The notes: generated from the sequence alone by a model not told the origin. A stretch of 64,000 nucleotides of DNA from G965218495 sp965218495 (GCA_965218495.1 OZ244626.1:1-64000), one strand, 5' to 3'; positions 7,786 through 17,544 are shown, numbered from the stretch's first letter. Numbers and translations: made by a program.

Positions 7786-8889
7786 GCTGCGCGCGCCAGG
7801 CCGGACCCTATGCACCGCGCCAGGCTTGTCCCGAAGCGAGCCGCCACCATGGCCAGAGAGCACGCGCTGGACCTCTGCGACAATGCAGAGTGCAATCTCC
7901 TCAGGAGTCTCTGCTCCGATGTCCAGCCCCACGGGTCCAAAGACGCGTCCAGATGTTAATTCGTCAAGTCCTCCGCCGGGAATGAGCGCCACGCTGCGCT
8001 CGCGCGGTCCCAAGACGCCGATGTACGGAATCGGGCTCTTGAGTAGCACATGGACCAGGGCCGCGTCGCGATTCATGTTGTGGTTCATGACGATCGCGGC
8101 GCTACGGTTATCCATTCTTACGTAGTTCAGGGCCTGGTCCGGGTGCATCAGAAAAGTGTATTCACTTGCACCCGGGGCCAGTTTCTTGAGCGCAGCGGCG
8201 GGCTTGCCGCCTACCACGGATACGGACCACCCAATCGCGCGTGCGATGCACACAAGCGGCCCTACGTCGGGCCCCGACCCAAAAACAATGAGACGAACAG
8301 GTGGTCGTGCAACCTCCAGAAAAACATCTACGGAGCCCATTGCCAATTCGTACGTGGCTCCAGGTGGGCGAGCGCCGGACAGCACGCCGAAGGCTTCGCT
8401 AGCCACGCAGAGAGCCGGGGGCCAGTTTGCGCTGGCATGTACGGGCAGAGAGGAGATCAGGAGTTGTCTTGCGCCCAAAAGGTCAGGATACTCCGGGCAG
8501 CGAATGATATGGGCCAAGACCGCTGTCTGGCGTTGTTCCAGAAAAGGCTGCAGCATGTCGAGGCTGGACGTGCCGGGCTCAATGAGCACATATGCTACAC
8601 CGTTGCATCCTGCGCCAAAGCCCAGGAGGGCATTCCCTTCCGAGAGGTCATAGCGCCGTACGACGGCACTACCTGTGCGCAGGACCACTAAGGCTTGCCG
8701 AACCACGTCGCCCTTCAGGCACCCGCCGCCAAGTATTCCGTGCGCTGTGCCATCGGCCTCCACCAGCATCCTGGCACCAGGCTGTCGGTACGTAGAGCCT
8801 TCTTTCTTGACAAGCGTGGCGACGGCAACCGATGTGCCATCGCGCTGAAAGCGAGCGGCCAGGTTAACAAGGTCTGAAAGGCTCTGCAT
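7774..8889 (-). CDS. XdhC/CoxI-family protein
   Basis: 371 residues with the N-terminal XdhC-CoxI domain (GSTYRQPGARMLVEADG, then GGGCLKGDVVRQA) and a C-terminal Rossmann XdhC domain (FGSGPDVGPLV, about residue 195 on). Family members bind molybdenum cofactor and help its sulfuration and insertion into xanthine dehydrogenase or CO dehydrogenase-type enzymes. No such molybdoenzyme is encoded in the window. The only other molybdenum cofactor gene is moaC, about 4 kb away and on the other strand. It is convergent with pyrB and has its own ATG at 8887-8889. Confidence 0.9.
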   Translation of the reverse strand: MQSLSDLVNLAARFQRDGTSVAVATLVKKEGSTYRQPGARMLVEADGTAHGILGGGCLKGDVVRQALVVLRTGSAVVRRYDLSEGNALLGFGAGCNGVAYVLIEPGTSSLDMLQPFLEQRQTAVLAHIIRCPEYPDLLGARQLLISSLPVHASANWPPALCVASEAFGVLSGARPPGATYELAMGSVDVFLEVARPPVRLIVFGSGPDVGPLVCIARAIGWSVSVVGGKPAAALKKLAPGASEYTFLMHPDQALNYVRMDNRSAAIVMNHNMNRDAALVHVLLKSPIPYIGVLGPRERSVALIPGGGLDELTSGRVFGPVGLDIGAETPEEIALCIVAEVQRVLSGHGGGSLRDKPGAVHRVRPGARSLVP

Positions 8890-8921
8890 TGCGTTGCAAT
8901 CGCGTGTTCCGGTTGCAGGGA

Positions 8922-10517
8922 CTAGGTGGCAACAAGTCGCGGGCCGGCCTGGGCCACTTTGGGATCGCAGCGACCCTCGTAGATCTTGAAGTTTTCAGCA
9001 AAGAGTTTAGCCAGCTTCGCGGCCTGTTCGTCATAGGCGCAGGGATCAGACCAAGCCTCTCGTGGCAAGAGCATCCCAGCGGGCACGCCCGGGCACTCTG
9101 TGGGCACGGCAAATCCAAACAGCGTATCCGTTACAGCTGCTGCCTTTGAAAGCGAGCCATCGTGAATGGCATCAATAATTGCACGTGTATGCTTAAGGCT
9201 GATGCGGCTGGCTTTGCTAAAGGTCCCGCCACTTATTCCGGTGTTTACCAGCCAGGCACGTACGTTGTGCCTGTTCATTTTTTCTGCCAACAGCTCCGCG
9301 TACTTGGTAGGATGCCACACCAGGAATGCTGCGCCAAAGCACGCGGAAAAGGTCACCTGCGGCTGATAGATACCGACTTCGGTGCCGGCTACCTTGGCAG
9401 TATATCCACTGACAAAGTGGTACATCGCCTGCTCCGGCGTGAGCCGTGCTACTGGCGGTAGAACTCCGAAGGCATCAAAAGTGAGGAAGATGATATTGGA
9501 GGGATGGTCCCCAACGGACGGCACTTTGGCGTTCTTTATGAAGCTGATTGGGTACGCGGCCCGAGTATTTTCCGTAATGCTGGTATCTGTATAGTCAACA
9601 TCGTGGGTTACGGGGTCGTACACGACGTTTTCGAGGACTGCGCCAAATCGTATGGCTTGGTAGATCTCGGGTTCTTTTTCGGCTGAGAGATGGATGACCT
9701 TGGCATAGCAGCCGCCCTCAATGTTGAATACGCCGTCCTCAGTCCAGCAGTGTTCATCATCTCCAATAAGGCGACGCTGAGCATTTGCGGATAAGGTGGT
9801 TTTGCCGGTACCGGAGAGCCCGAAGAACAGTGACACGTCACCCTCAGGCCCTTCATTGGCGCTGCAGTGCATCGAGAGCACCCCATTCAGGGGCATGATG
9901 TAATTCATAACCGTGAATACACCCTTCTTCATCTCGCCCGCGTACTCCGTGCCGAGGATGACCATCTGTTGGTCCTCGAACGAGATGTCTACGCTTGTCT
10001 TTGACGACATGGACGTGGTGTGCCGATTCGCCGGAAACTTCCCGGCATTAAGCACCACATATTCTGGCTCTCCAAAGTCCTTCAACTCTTCATCGGTAGG
10101 CCGAACAAGCATGTGGCGCATGAAAAGGGCGTGGTACGGTCGCTCACAGATTATGCGCACCTTGATGCGCCATCGGGGGCTCCACCCAGCGTAGCCATCG
10201 ACGACGTACAAGTACGGCCGGGTGTTGAGGTAGTCTGTAGCACGCTCGCGGTTTATCTCGAACGTATGCCCGGCAATCGGGATGTTGATCGGTCCCCACC
10301 AGATGTTGTCGGCGCTGTTCGGGTGGTTGGTTATGCGTTTGTCCTGGGGGCTGCGGCCCGTCTTATCGCCGGAAGAGATTGCCAAGGCACCCAGGCGCGT
10401 GATAGCCGCAGACGAGTCCTGGCTCATCGCATGTTCGTACAGCACGGCGGGCAACACGTTGCGTCGTACATCCTGCACATGTATCCCGTACTGCGCTAGA
10501 CTAAAGGATACAGCCAT
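8922..10517 (-). CDS. pckA: Phosphoenolpyruvate carboxykinase (ATP)
   Basis: About 531 residues, normal for the ATP-dependent class. The kinase-1a P-loop is GLSGTGKTTLS in the middle of the protein. The metal and substrate regions are seen in GWSPRWRIKVRIICERPYH and in FGAVLENVVYD. The enzyme decarboxylates and phosphorylates oxaloacetate to phosphoenolpyruvate, the entry to gluconeogenesis. I place the start at the ATG at 10515-10517 rather than a TTG three codons earlier. It is followed 32 nt later by the XdhC-family gene on the same strand, which is probably incidental. Confidence 0.96.
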   Translation of the reverse strand: MAVSFSLAQYGIHVQDVRRNVLPAVLYEHAMSQDSSAAITRLGALAISSGDKTGRSPQDKRITNHPNSADNIWWGPINIPIAGHTFEINRERATDYLNTRPYLYVVDGYAGWSPRWRIKVRIICERPYHALFMRHMLVRPTDEELKDFGEPEYVVLNAGKFPANRHTTSMSSKTSVDISFEDQQMVILGTEYAGEMKKGVFTVMNYIMPLNGVLSMHCSANEGPEGDVSLFFGLSGTGKTTLSANAQRRLIGDDEHCWTEDGVFNIEGGCYAKVIHLSAEKEPEIYQAIRFGAVLENVVYDPVTHDVDYTDTSITENTRAAYPISFIKNAKVPSVGDHPSNIIFLTFDAFGVLPPVARLTPEQAMYHFVSGYTAKVAGTEVGIYQPQVTFSACFGAAFLVWHPTKYAELLAEKMNRHNVRAWLVNTGISGGTFSKASRISLKHTRAIIDAIHDGSLSKAAAVTDTLFGFAVPTECPGVPAGMLLPREAWSDPCAYDEQAAKLAKLFAENFKIYEGRCDPKVAQAGPRLVAT

Positions 10518-10698
10518 AAAGCCCAAAATCTAGAATGTTGCCAGGATCGGAAAGGCTTGGGCCCTGCTACGTTGAGCTGCGCGTAAACGAATTTCGACGG
10601 AATAGGTCCGGGCCTATGGATCAATTCGCCATACCTTCGACGTTGGCGCAGGAGGTAGCCGGCTACCCGCACTAGACCCAGATTCAAAGTTCGTAATG

Positions 10699-12411
10699 CT
10701 ATGCGTACAGGGCTTCGATTTGGTCCTGATACTTCTCGCGCACCACTCGCCGCTTCACCTTCATTGTGGGTGTCAGCTCTCCGGTCGCGATAGAAAATGG
10801 CGTGGGAAGGATACAGAACTTCTTGACCTGCTCCCAGTGCGGCTTGTTCGCGTTAACGGCGTCAACGATCTTTTGGATTCGCGCAGCAACCTCGAGGTCA
10901 TTGGCTATGTCCTCTACCGCGCCTACCTTACTGTGTATCGTCACAGGGTCTACTGTGATGAGCGCGCCGCAGAATTTTCGCCCCGGGCCAACAACGACCG
11001 CCTGCTCGATCAGCGGGCTACTGCACAGTCCTGTCTCAATGGGGGTCGGAGCGATGTACTTTCCTGTGGAAAGCTTGAAGAGCTGCTTCTTACGGTCAGT
11101 TATGTAGAGGTGGCCGTCCTCATCAAGGTGACCTATGTCGCCGGTATGCAGCCAGCCATTTTCGTCAATTACCTCTGCGGTCTTCTCGGGCAACCGGAAG
11201 TAGCCCTGCATGACATTGGGGCCCCGAACAAGGATCTCCCCATCGTCCGCTATCCGTACTTCAACGTCACGAATGGCGGTGCCGACGGACCCAGGCTTGA
11301 TGTGGCCTTCCGTGAAAAACGTTATGGCTGGAGAAGTCTCGGTAAGTCCGTAGCCCTGACCACAGATGATGCCGATGCCATTAAAGAAGGCCTGGATAGT
11401 TGGGGCCAAGGCAGCCCCCCCGGACGTGAAGGCCCTCAGGTTGCCACCGAAGTTTGCACGGATCTTGGAGTAGACCAGCTTTTCGGCCAAGCCGTGCCCC
11501 AACCCCCCTTTCCCTTTCTCCAGGTCGTAGGACTCCGCTAGCCTGATTGCCCACCGCAGCAGTACGCCCTTAAAACCTGACGTCGTTGCCGCTATCTGGT
11601 TGAGTCCGGCATGCACCTTTTCCAAAAGGCGTGGTACCGTCGTCATGTGAACAGGGCGTACTGTCTGGATATCCTCTTTGAATTCCAGAACGTCTTCAAT
11701 GAAATATATGGGGCAGGCAAGGGAGAGGTAGGCGAGGCTCGCCACGCGCTCAAAGGAATGGGAAAGCGGCAGGTAGGACAGCACCTTGACGGGCGGGATG
11801 AAGGGCAGCCGCTGCGCGATAGCCGCCAGATTTGAACCGATGTTCGCATGCGACAGCATCACGCCCTTGGGCACGCCGGTGGTCCCCGAAGTGTAGATTA
11901 TCGTGGCTAAGTCATTTCCGGTCACAACCGGCTGCTCAAAGTCGGTCAGCGCTCGGCCGCGTGCGAGCACGTTATTATAAGTAAGGTCAGCAAAAGATCC
12001 GAAGACGCCCAAGACATGTTCCAGCGACTCAACATTCTTGACATCAGGCGGACACGCGGAATACAAGGTCTCTGTTGATACGATGTACACGCGTGCACCG
12101 GCGTTTTCGAGGATGTACTTGATCTGGTCACCAGGCTGCGTGGTATAGATCGGGACACTCACGGCACCCAGGCTCAGGATTGCCTGGTCCATAATCAGCC
12201 ACTCCGTGCTGCTTTCAGCGTGGAGTGCCACGCGGTCACCTTTGCGGATTCCCAGCGCGTAAAGGCCGCGTGCAAAGTCCCGCATCTGGGACTTGAAGTC
12301 TGCCGCCGTCGTCTTAATCCATTGCCCACCGCGTTTGGTGCTGCAGGCTACGCCCCCGTTCTTGCTTAAGCCTTCTGCAACAAGTTCTGGGACGGTGGGA
12401 TAGTCAGTCAT
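10699..12411 (-). CDS. Long-chain fatty acid-CoA ligase (AMP-forming)
   Basis: 570 residues of the ANL adenylating superfamily. The ATP-binding signature YTSGTTGVPKGVMLSH is near residue 170. GYGLTETSP follows in the middle, and the hinge GWLHTGDIGHLDEDGHLYI is near residue 415 with the catalytic-lysine region after it. The length and the long N-terminal half fit the long-chain acyl-CoA synthetases (FadD/FAA type) that activate fatty acids for beta-oxidation or lipid synthesis. There is no signal peptide. It is transcribed alone, divergent from moaC across 223 bp. Chain-length preference is not readable. Confidence 0.93.
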   Translation of the reverse strand: MTDYPTVPELVAEGLSKNGGVACSTKRGGQWIKTTAADFKSQMRDFARGLYALGIRKGDRVALHAESSTEWLIMDQAILSLGAVSVPIYTTQPGDQIKYILENAGARVYIVSTETLYSACPPDVKNVESLEHVLGVFGSFADLTYNNVLARGRALTDFEQPVVTGNDLATIIYTSGTTGVPKGVMLSHANIGSNLAAIAQRLPFIPPVKVLSYLPLSHSFERVASLAYLSLACPIYFIEDVLEFKEDIQTVRPVHMTTVPRLLEKVHAGLNQIAATTSGFKGVLLRWAIRLAESYDLEKGKGGLGHGLAEKLVYSKIRANFGGNLRAFTSGGAALAPTIQAFFNGIGIICGQGYGLTETSPAITFFTEGHIKPGSVGTAIRDVEVRIADDGEILVRGPNVMQGYFRLPEKTAEVIDENGWLHTGDIGHLDEDGHLYITDRKKQLFKLSTGKYIAPTPIETGLCSSPLIEQAVVVGPGRKFCGALITVDPVTIHSKVGAVEDIANDLEVAARIQKIVDAVNANKPHWEQVKKFCILPTPFSIATGELTPTMKVKRRVVREKYQDQIEALYA

Positions 12412-12634
12412 GGCGCTCTGATGATGGCTGGTGCAATTGGCATACCGTATGGCAAAGGTGCTCGCGCCTTGCTATACCATGAATGCCTTGTGCGCAGCCC
12501 CTAACTAACCTGCACTAAAGGTACGCCTTCATCCGGCTAGGTGCCACCGCAAATGGGTTCAGCGCACGACTTCCGGTGTGTGGTGGGCAACCTAGTTGTT
12601 TGCGCGGCGTACACGCTCTCTTCGCGTCTCACGA

Positions 12635-13144
12635 ATGACTGACCGTATGTCCGGTACACTTTCGCATGTCACGCCTGAAGGAGACGTGCGCATGGTTGAC
12701 GTGTCCCACAAGCGCGCAACGTTTCGGGTGGCTGAAGCGGCCGGGCGCGTGTCGCTGGGCCATAAGGCCTTCAGGGCACTGCGGGAGCAAGGGCTTCAGA
12801 AGGGTGATGCGCTAACTGTGGCAAAGCTCGCTGGCATCATGGGGGCCAAGTACACTTCCACATTGCTCCCATTGTGCCACCAGGTACCACTTTCGTCCGT
12901 AACCGTGGAATTTGTGTTGGACGAACCGGATCATGCAGTCGCAATTTATGCAAGGGCAACCTCAACCGGTCCAACGGGCGTCGAGATGGAGGCCCTGACC
13001 GCGGTTACGGTAACAGCGCTCGCTATTTACGACATGTGCAAGGCTGTTTCCAAAGCGATCCGTATTGAGGGTATACATCTCGTATCCAAGACTGGTGGCA
13101 GAGGAGGCGCATATCGGCGCGAGCATATCCAACCGACAACCTAG
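12635..13144 (+). CDS. moaC: Cyclic pyranopterin monophosphate synthase
   Basis: About 169 residues from the ATG at 12635; another in-frame ATG lies at 12647, and a TTG at 12596 would add an unlikely arginine-rich leader. Family marks are RMVDVSHK near the start, the KYTSTLLPLCHQVPL active-site segment and EALTAVTVTALAIYDMCKA near the C-terminus. MoaC converts the 3',8-cyclo-GTP made by MoaA to cyclic pyranopterin monophosphate in molybdenum cofactor synthesis. No other moa genes are adjacent. floA begins 14 nt downstream on the same strand. Confidence 0.95.
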   Translation: MTDRMSGTLSHVTPEGDVRMVDVSHKRATFRVAEAAGRVSLGHKAFRALREQGLQKGDALTVAKLAGIMGAKYTSTLLPLCHQVPLSSVTVEFVLDEPDHAVAIYARATSTGPTGVEMEALTAVTVTALAIYDMCKAVSKAIRIEGIHLVSKTGGRGGAYRREHIQPTT

Positions 13145-13158
13145 ACCCTTAAAGCAGA

Positions 13159-14154
13159 ATGGAAAGACTACTTGGACTCGGCAGTGTCTTGTTTATCATT
13201 CTGGCCGTAGTCGGCCTGATGATGCTGCTATACTTTGTGCCCGTGCGCCTGTGGATCACGGCTATATTTTCTGGTGTCAGCGTCAAGCTTTTCAGGGACC
13301 TTGTAGGGATGCGGCTGAGGCGTGTACCGCCGGACCGTATCATTAAGCCGCTCATCACGGCCCATAAGGCCGGAATCCTGGTGGACGCGCCTAACCTTGA
13401 GGCCCATTTCCTGGCGGGCGGCCATGTGCAGCAGGTGGTCAACGCGCTTATTTCGGCAGACAAGGCGGACATCGATTTGACATTTGAGCGTGCGACGGCC
13501 ATCGATCTGGCTGGTCGAGACGTGTTCGAGGCAGTTCAGGTCTCGGTCAACCCCAAGGTAATTGAGACGCCCCCGATCTCGGCTATCGCCAGGGACGGCA
13601 TTCAGCTCCGGGCCATTGCCCGGGTAACAGTGCGTGCCAACATAGAGCGGCTCGTAGGCGGTGCGGGTGAAGAGACGATCATTGCGCGCGTTGGTGAAGG
13701 CATAGTGTCGACAATTGGGTCCAGTGAGACCCATGCAGCTGTCCTCGAGAATCCAGACAAAATCTCAAAGACCGTTCTGGCGAAGGGCCTGGACTCGGGC
13801 ACCGCATTTGAGATCCTGTCAATAGACATCGCGGACGTAGACGTAGGCGAAAACATAGGTGCCAAACTGCAGACGGATCAGGCAGAAGCCGACCTTCAGG
13901 TCGCGCGAGCAAAGGCAGAAGAGCGCCGCGCTGCAGCCGTTGCGCGCGAGCAGGAAATGGTTGCTATGGTGCAGGAGCAGCGCGCACACGTGGTAGAGGC
14001 GGAAGCCACGATACCGGCGGCGATTGCGGAAGCATTCCGTAACGGGCAGCTGGGAGTCATGGACTATTACAACATTCGTAATATCCAGGCTGACACGCAG
14101 ATGCGCAACACCATTGGTGGCACCGGCACGGAAGGAACTACTTCACAGCTGTAG
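13159..14154 (+). CDS. floA: Flotillin-like protein FloA
   Basis: 331 residues, the exact size class of bacterial FloA (formerly UPF0365). A single N-terminal hydrophobic segment (about residues 7-28) anchors it. A PHB/SPFH region follows, with VPVRLWITA, GVSVKLFRDLVGMRLRRVP and IDIADVDVGENIGAKLQTDQ. The C-terminal third is an alanine- and glutamate-rich coiled coil ending in a conserved NTIGG-type tail. FloA scaffolds membrane microdomains. It follows moaC by 14 nt and overlaps the convergent CNNM-type gene by 17 nt. The PspA operon starts about 4.7 kb away, and PspA and flotillins are functionally linked in other bacteria, so the position is suggestive. Confidence 0.96.
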   Translation: MERLLGLGSVLFIILAVVGLMMLLYFVPVRLWITAIFSGVSVKLFRDLVGMRLRRVPPDRIIKPLITAHKAGILVDAPNLEAHFLAGGHVQQVVNALISADKADIDLTFERATAIDLAGRDVFEAVQVSVNPKVIETPPISAIARDGIQLRAIARVTVRANIERLVGGAGEETIIARVGEGIVSTIGSSETHAAVLENPDKISKTVLAKGLDSGTAFEILSIDIADVDVGENIGAKLQTDQAEADLQVARAKAEERRAAAVAREQEMVAMVQEQRAHVVEAEATIPAAIAEAFRNGQLGVMDYYNIRNIQADTQMRNTIGGTGTEGTTSQL

Positions 14155-15451
14155 CCCGCTGTACACTCGAAGCGTGGCGTATGATCTGTTGGCGCTCGAT
14201 TCGCACCATATCAATTCGGTGGGTGGACGCCTGCTGAATCAGGAAGCGCAAGCTGCCAAAGCTATACTCCTCTTGCGGAGCGGGAATGGTACCCAGCCTA
14301 TCGAGCAAGTATCCTGCGACGGTTTCGTAGTCGCCGGTAGGTAGGTCCAGACCAAAACGCTCGTTGAGCTCGTCTATTTCGGCTCGGCCGCTGGCAAGCA
14401 CTGCGCTTCCTTCAACGTGGCGCATGACGACATCTTCGGAGTCAAACTCGTCTTGGATGTCCCCGAAGAGCTCTTCCAGCAGGTCCTCCCGCGTGATTAG
14501 TCCTGCGGTGCCACCATACTCGTCAACGACGATGCCGATTGACGACTTGGACTCTCTGAACTCCTTGAGCAGGTCTTTGGACGACTTGGCTTCCGGAACG
14601 AATTTCGCTGGACGAATTATCTCCTGGAGTGATCCGGGCGATTTAAAGAGGTCGCGCGCAAAGGCTATGCCGACGATGGTGTCAATGTTTTCCTGGTACA
14701 CAGGAAGTTTGGAATAGCCGAATTCGATGCACTTCGCGCGAAACTCCTCAACCGACGTGGATTCGTCTACCGCGATGATGTCGGTTCGCGGTGTCATCGA
14801 CTCCTTTACCCGCTTGTGGTGGAGCTCAAACAGGTTGCTGAGAATTGCGGACTCCTCCTTGTTGAGGTCCAGCGAACCCTTCTTGCGGCCCTCTTCGATC
14901 ACCAACTCAAACTGCCGCCGCGGAAACTGAGTAGTGCTGGTCGTGTTGGCCCGTAGCAGCCGAAGGACCAGCCGAGAGGTCCACATGGCAAGCATGACCA
15001 GAGGCTGAAGCAGCCGGTACGCAACAGTCAGCGGAATCGCCACAGCGAACACGGTGCGTGAGGCAATGCCTCGGACGATGGTCTTGGGCAGGACCTCACC
15101 AACGAGCAATACTATGATCCCTGCGACCAAGGACTGGGTAATCAACGCTACCACGCCCAGTGTGGACTCCGAGACTCCAATGGTTCGCTCATAGAAGCTG
15201 TGCACGGGCGCAGAGAGGAGCAGCGCCATAATCGTCGAATAGACTACCAGTGCGATGTTGTTGCCAACGAGCGTAGTGGTAAGAAAGTGCGCCGGGTCTT
15301 CGAAGAAGCGCTGCACTTGCTCTCCTAGAAAGCCACGCTGGCGAGCTTTGACTTCGACACGTAGCCGGCTGGCGGCGACGAAGGCGATCTCGGATCCAGA
15401 AAAAAACGCGCTGCACAACAGTGCCCCAATCACAATCGCTAATTCCGACAT
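14138..15451 (-). CDS. CNNM/CorC (HlyC) family membrane protein with CBS domains
   Basis: 437 residues from the ATG at 15449-15451; a TTG two codons earlier is also possible. The N-terminal DUF21 domain has several membrane helices, starting ELAIVIGALLCSAFFSGSEI and including the LVGEVLPKTIVRG segment. A paired CBS module follows (about 205-330; MTPRTDIIAVDE and VDEYGGTAGLITREDLLEEL) and then a C-terminal CorC/HlyC domain. Related proteins export Mg2+ or Na+; the older label haemolysin is not supported as an activity. It is the last minus-strand gene after the PspA operon, separated from it by 192 nt, so co-transcription is possible but unproven. Confidence 0.93.
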   Translation of the reverse strand: MSELAIVIGALLCSAFFSGSEIAFVAASRLRVEVKARQRGFLGEQVQRFFEDPAHFLTTTLVGNNIALVVYSTIMALLLSAPVHSFYERTIGVSESTLGVVALITQSLVAGIIVLLVGEVLPKTIVRGIASRTVFAVAIPLTVAYRLLQPLVMLAMWTSRLVLRLLRANTTSTTQFPRRQFELVIEEGRKKGSLDLNKEESAILSNLFELHHKRVKESMTPRTDIIAVDESTSVEEFRAKCIEFGYSKLPVYQENIDTIVGIAFARDLFKSPGSLQEIIRPAKFVPEAKSSKDLLKEFRESKSSIGIVVDEYGGTAGLITREDLLEELFGDIQDEFDSEDVVMRHVEGSAVLASGRAEIDELNERFGLDLPTGDYETVAGYLLDRLGTIPAPQEEYSFGSLRFLIQQASTHRIDMVRIERQQIIRHASSVQRATAVK

Positions 15452-15643
15452 GACCAAAAGCTTGTGCTTGGTAAGCTTGAACCGGCTAGACGGTCATTCT
15501 GATCTCGACTTCTCACATCAGTGACCTGCAGCAGCGCTTCCGCTCGGCGCTCCGCCTACGATGGGGCGAGCCCGCTACACGGTGGGAAACGCGCGTGCTG
15601 TCTTCACCCTCCTGGGCGTAACGCCCTATGCTGTACAGAATCG

Positions 15644-16525
15644 TCATCTTGGGTGCTTACGATCACCAACCTTCAAGTGCCTTCCAACAGTGTCGGCATC
15701 CTGAAATGAGTCGTCCAGAGCATGATGGTCACCTAGCGGGTCTGCCCATGCAGCCAAAACAGTTTCTACCTCGTCAATTGAGGCCCTGGTGTCGGCCACC
15801 TGGCTGATAAGTTCGTCAAAGTGCGCCGACATGCCGCCTGCGTCGTCGAGCGTGAGCGACTGCTCGAAGATGTTGCTGATGAGGTCCGAAAGCACGTGGG
15901 ACTGTGCGTTGTAGGCGCTGAGTCGCTCACGGCTTTCGCGGACACCTTCCAGGCGCTGAGTCAGCACGCCAGCGCGCTGCGCATTGACGTCCCTAACGGC
16001 ATGCGATTGGTACTTCTGCTCGTCCGAACGGTGTTGGAGGGTGCGCTGCAGAGCAGGCTCCTTTACCGCAGCCAGGTGCTTTTCGTATAGTCGCTTTTGG
16101 TTCAGGACCACTAGGCAGGTGTTAAGTAGGTCGTTAATCATGACTTTCTGATCTGCAATAGGTCCCTGCGAGGCTTGGCTAAGCCTGCGGTAGTTGTGCT
16201 CGGTGTTGCGTTGCAGTTTCCGCAGGTGTAGGTATTGGCGCTGGTTGCGGGAAGAAAGCCCGCGGTAGTTCTCACTGAGTGCAGTCCGCTTGGAGCGCTG
16301 GGCCCTACGGCCGTCAATGCTACGCCTTATACGCGAGTTTATTGCCGCTCGAGCAAAGGCAACAATCGCACCAGACACGAGCGCGAACACGGCGAGTACA
16401 GCCCAAAATGTGCTCAATACTCCCAGTGCCCATAGCGCGCACACAACGCCGATGGTGGTCGCAACTACGAGAAGCTGCCGACGCCAGACTAGCGCAAAGG
16501 AATACCCATTTTTGCGCCCTTTCAT
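15644..16525 (-). CDS. Membrane-anchored coiled-coil protein, paralogue B of the PspA operon
   Basis: 293 residues, not matched to any named family I know. Two hydrophobic segments near the N-terminus (about 17-38 and 40-62) precede a basic patch and a long helical region. The helical part is collinear with the product of the next upstream gene (16663-17544), also exactly 293 residues. Shared signatures include N-Q-R-x-Y then L-R-x-L-Q (about 95-105), A-S-Q-G (about 118-121), E-Q-S-x-T-L and a tail ending in a D-E/E-A-S-I/L helix. The genes are therefore an old tandem duplication. It is the last gene of a minus-strand set headed by PspA. An inner-membrane or cytoplasmic-face role with PspA is inferred from context only. 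Confidence 0.85.
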   Translation of the reverse strand: MKGRKNGYSFALVWRRQLLVVATTIGVVCALWALGVLSTFWAVLAVFALVSGAIVAFARAAINSRIRRSIDGRRAQRSKRTALSENYRGLSSRNQRQYLHLRKLQRNTEHNYRRLSQASQGPIADQKVMINDLLNTCLVVLNQKRLYEKHLAAVKEPALQRTLQHRSDEQKYQSHAVRDVNAQRAGVLTQRLEGVRESRERLSAYNAQSHVLSDLISNIFEQSLTLDDAGGMSAHFDELISQVADTRASIDEVETVLAAWADPLGDHHALDDSFQDADTVGRHLKVGDRKHPR

Positions 16526-16662
16526 TGCCTGCTACCGTAGTTGTAGCTCATCACTTAAAAAGGTAGCGGTACTCTCCGGTCATGTCGTTACGGTCAGGTG
16601 CTTCACGAGGCTATCCGCGCCCGCTAGACGCAAGCAGTCTTAAACGTATACGGCGGGAATCG

Positions 16663-17544
16663 CTAGTTCGCCCGCGTGCGGTGGCCCCAATTGCCGCGGC
16701 TCTGACTGGGCTCTTCCTTGGTCTCGAGTGAGTCGCGGTCGTCGAAATCGACTAACGCCAAGTCTCCGAAGGCAGACTCAATGTGACCCAGGCTAGCTTC
16801 GGTCTCCTCTACATCAGTCATCAAGACATCAAGCTGGAGAGAGATTTGCTCAGGATTCTGTAGCGTCATGGACTGTTCGTGGATATAGTCCACCACGTCC
16901 TCAATCGTCTCGATCTGCTCGTTAATGATTTCCAGGTGTTCCTGACTCTTCTTGAATCGCGCTAAGCGTTGCTCCAGTACTCTGAGCCGGCGCAGCTTCA
17001 TGCGACGGACAGAGTCCGAGGCCTCGTCCACGTCCCCGCGAAGCTGGACCATATCGTCCAGCACTTCCTTCTCCTTAACGCGTGAGGCGTACAAGTGGTA
17101 ACGTTCTTGTTGGTGCATCATCGAAAGGCAGGAAGTCACCAGTCCGTCAATCTTTTGTATGTGGCTCTCCAGCAGTCCCTGAGACGCGTAGCTGAATTTC
17201 TGATAGTTGGCTTCAATCTTCTTCTGCAAGTCGCGCAGCTTGACATAGCGCCGCTGGTTGTCGCGGCCCAACTCCGAGTAAATTTCACGGGAAGATGGCG
17301 GCTTGGCCATTTCTTTCGCCCAGCGGGCCTTTACGATTTTGCGGAATCGCTTCTGATTGGGCAGACTACCTAGAATGAGCAGCTCAGCACCTGCGGCGAA
17401 AAGCAAGATCGTTCGATAAAGCCACTCCCCCGTCCCCGGAATAAAGGCCGCCAAGAACGCCAGGGCCAGGACCCCTACCAAGAACCCCAAATTCCACGGG
17501 TGCAGGAAAGCCTCCTTTCTGTAGTTGATTTCCTTGCTTCTCAT
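16663..17544 (-). CDS. Membrane-anchored coiled-coil protein, paralogue A of the PspA operon
   Basis: 293 residues with no family I can name. The N-terminus carries two close hydrophobic segments (about 18-36 and 41-60), probably a membrane hairpin, followed by a basic stretch and a predominantly helical, charged region (about 90-275). DNQRRYVKLRDLQ and YASQGLLESHIQKID are shared in position with the downstream 293-residue paralogue. The last 20 residues are polar and arginine-rich. It lies 40 nt downstream of the small helical gene and 137 nt upstream of its paralogue. Gene order suggests that both are membrane partners of the PspA encoded at the head of the operon. That is inference. Confidence 0.85.
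   Translation of the reverse strand: MRSKEINYRKEAFLHPWNLGFLVGVLALAFLAAFIPGTGEWLYRTILLFAAGAELLILGSLPNQKRFRKIVKARWAKEMAKPPSSREIYSELGRDNQRRYVKLRDLQKKIEANYQKFSYASQGLLESHIQKIDGLVTSCLSMMHQQERYHLYASRVKEKEVLDDMVQLRGDVDEASDSVRRMKLRRLRVLEQRLARFKKSQEHLEIINEQIETIEDVVDYIHEQSMTLQNPEQISLQLDVLMTDVEETEASLGHIESAFGDLALVDFDDRDSLETKEEPSQSRGNWGHRTRAN

Noticed and set aside
14138..15451. Haemolysin
   Set aside because: Such proteins are often labelled haemolysin, but the DUF21-CBS-CorC architecture indicates a CNNM-type transporter-like protein. No toxin feature is seen.
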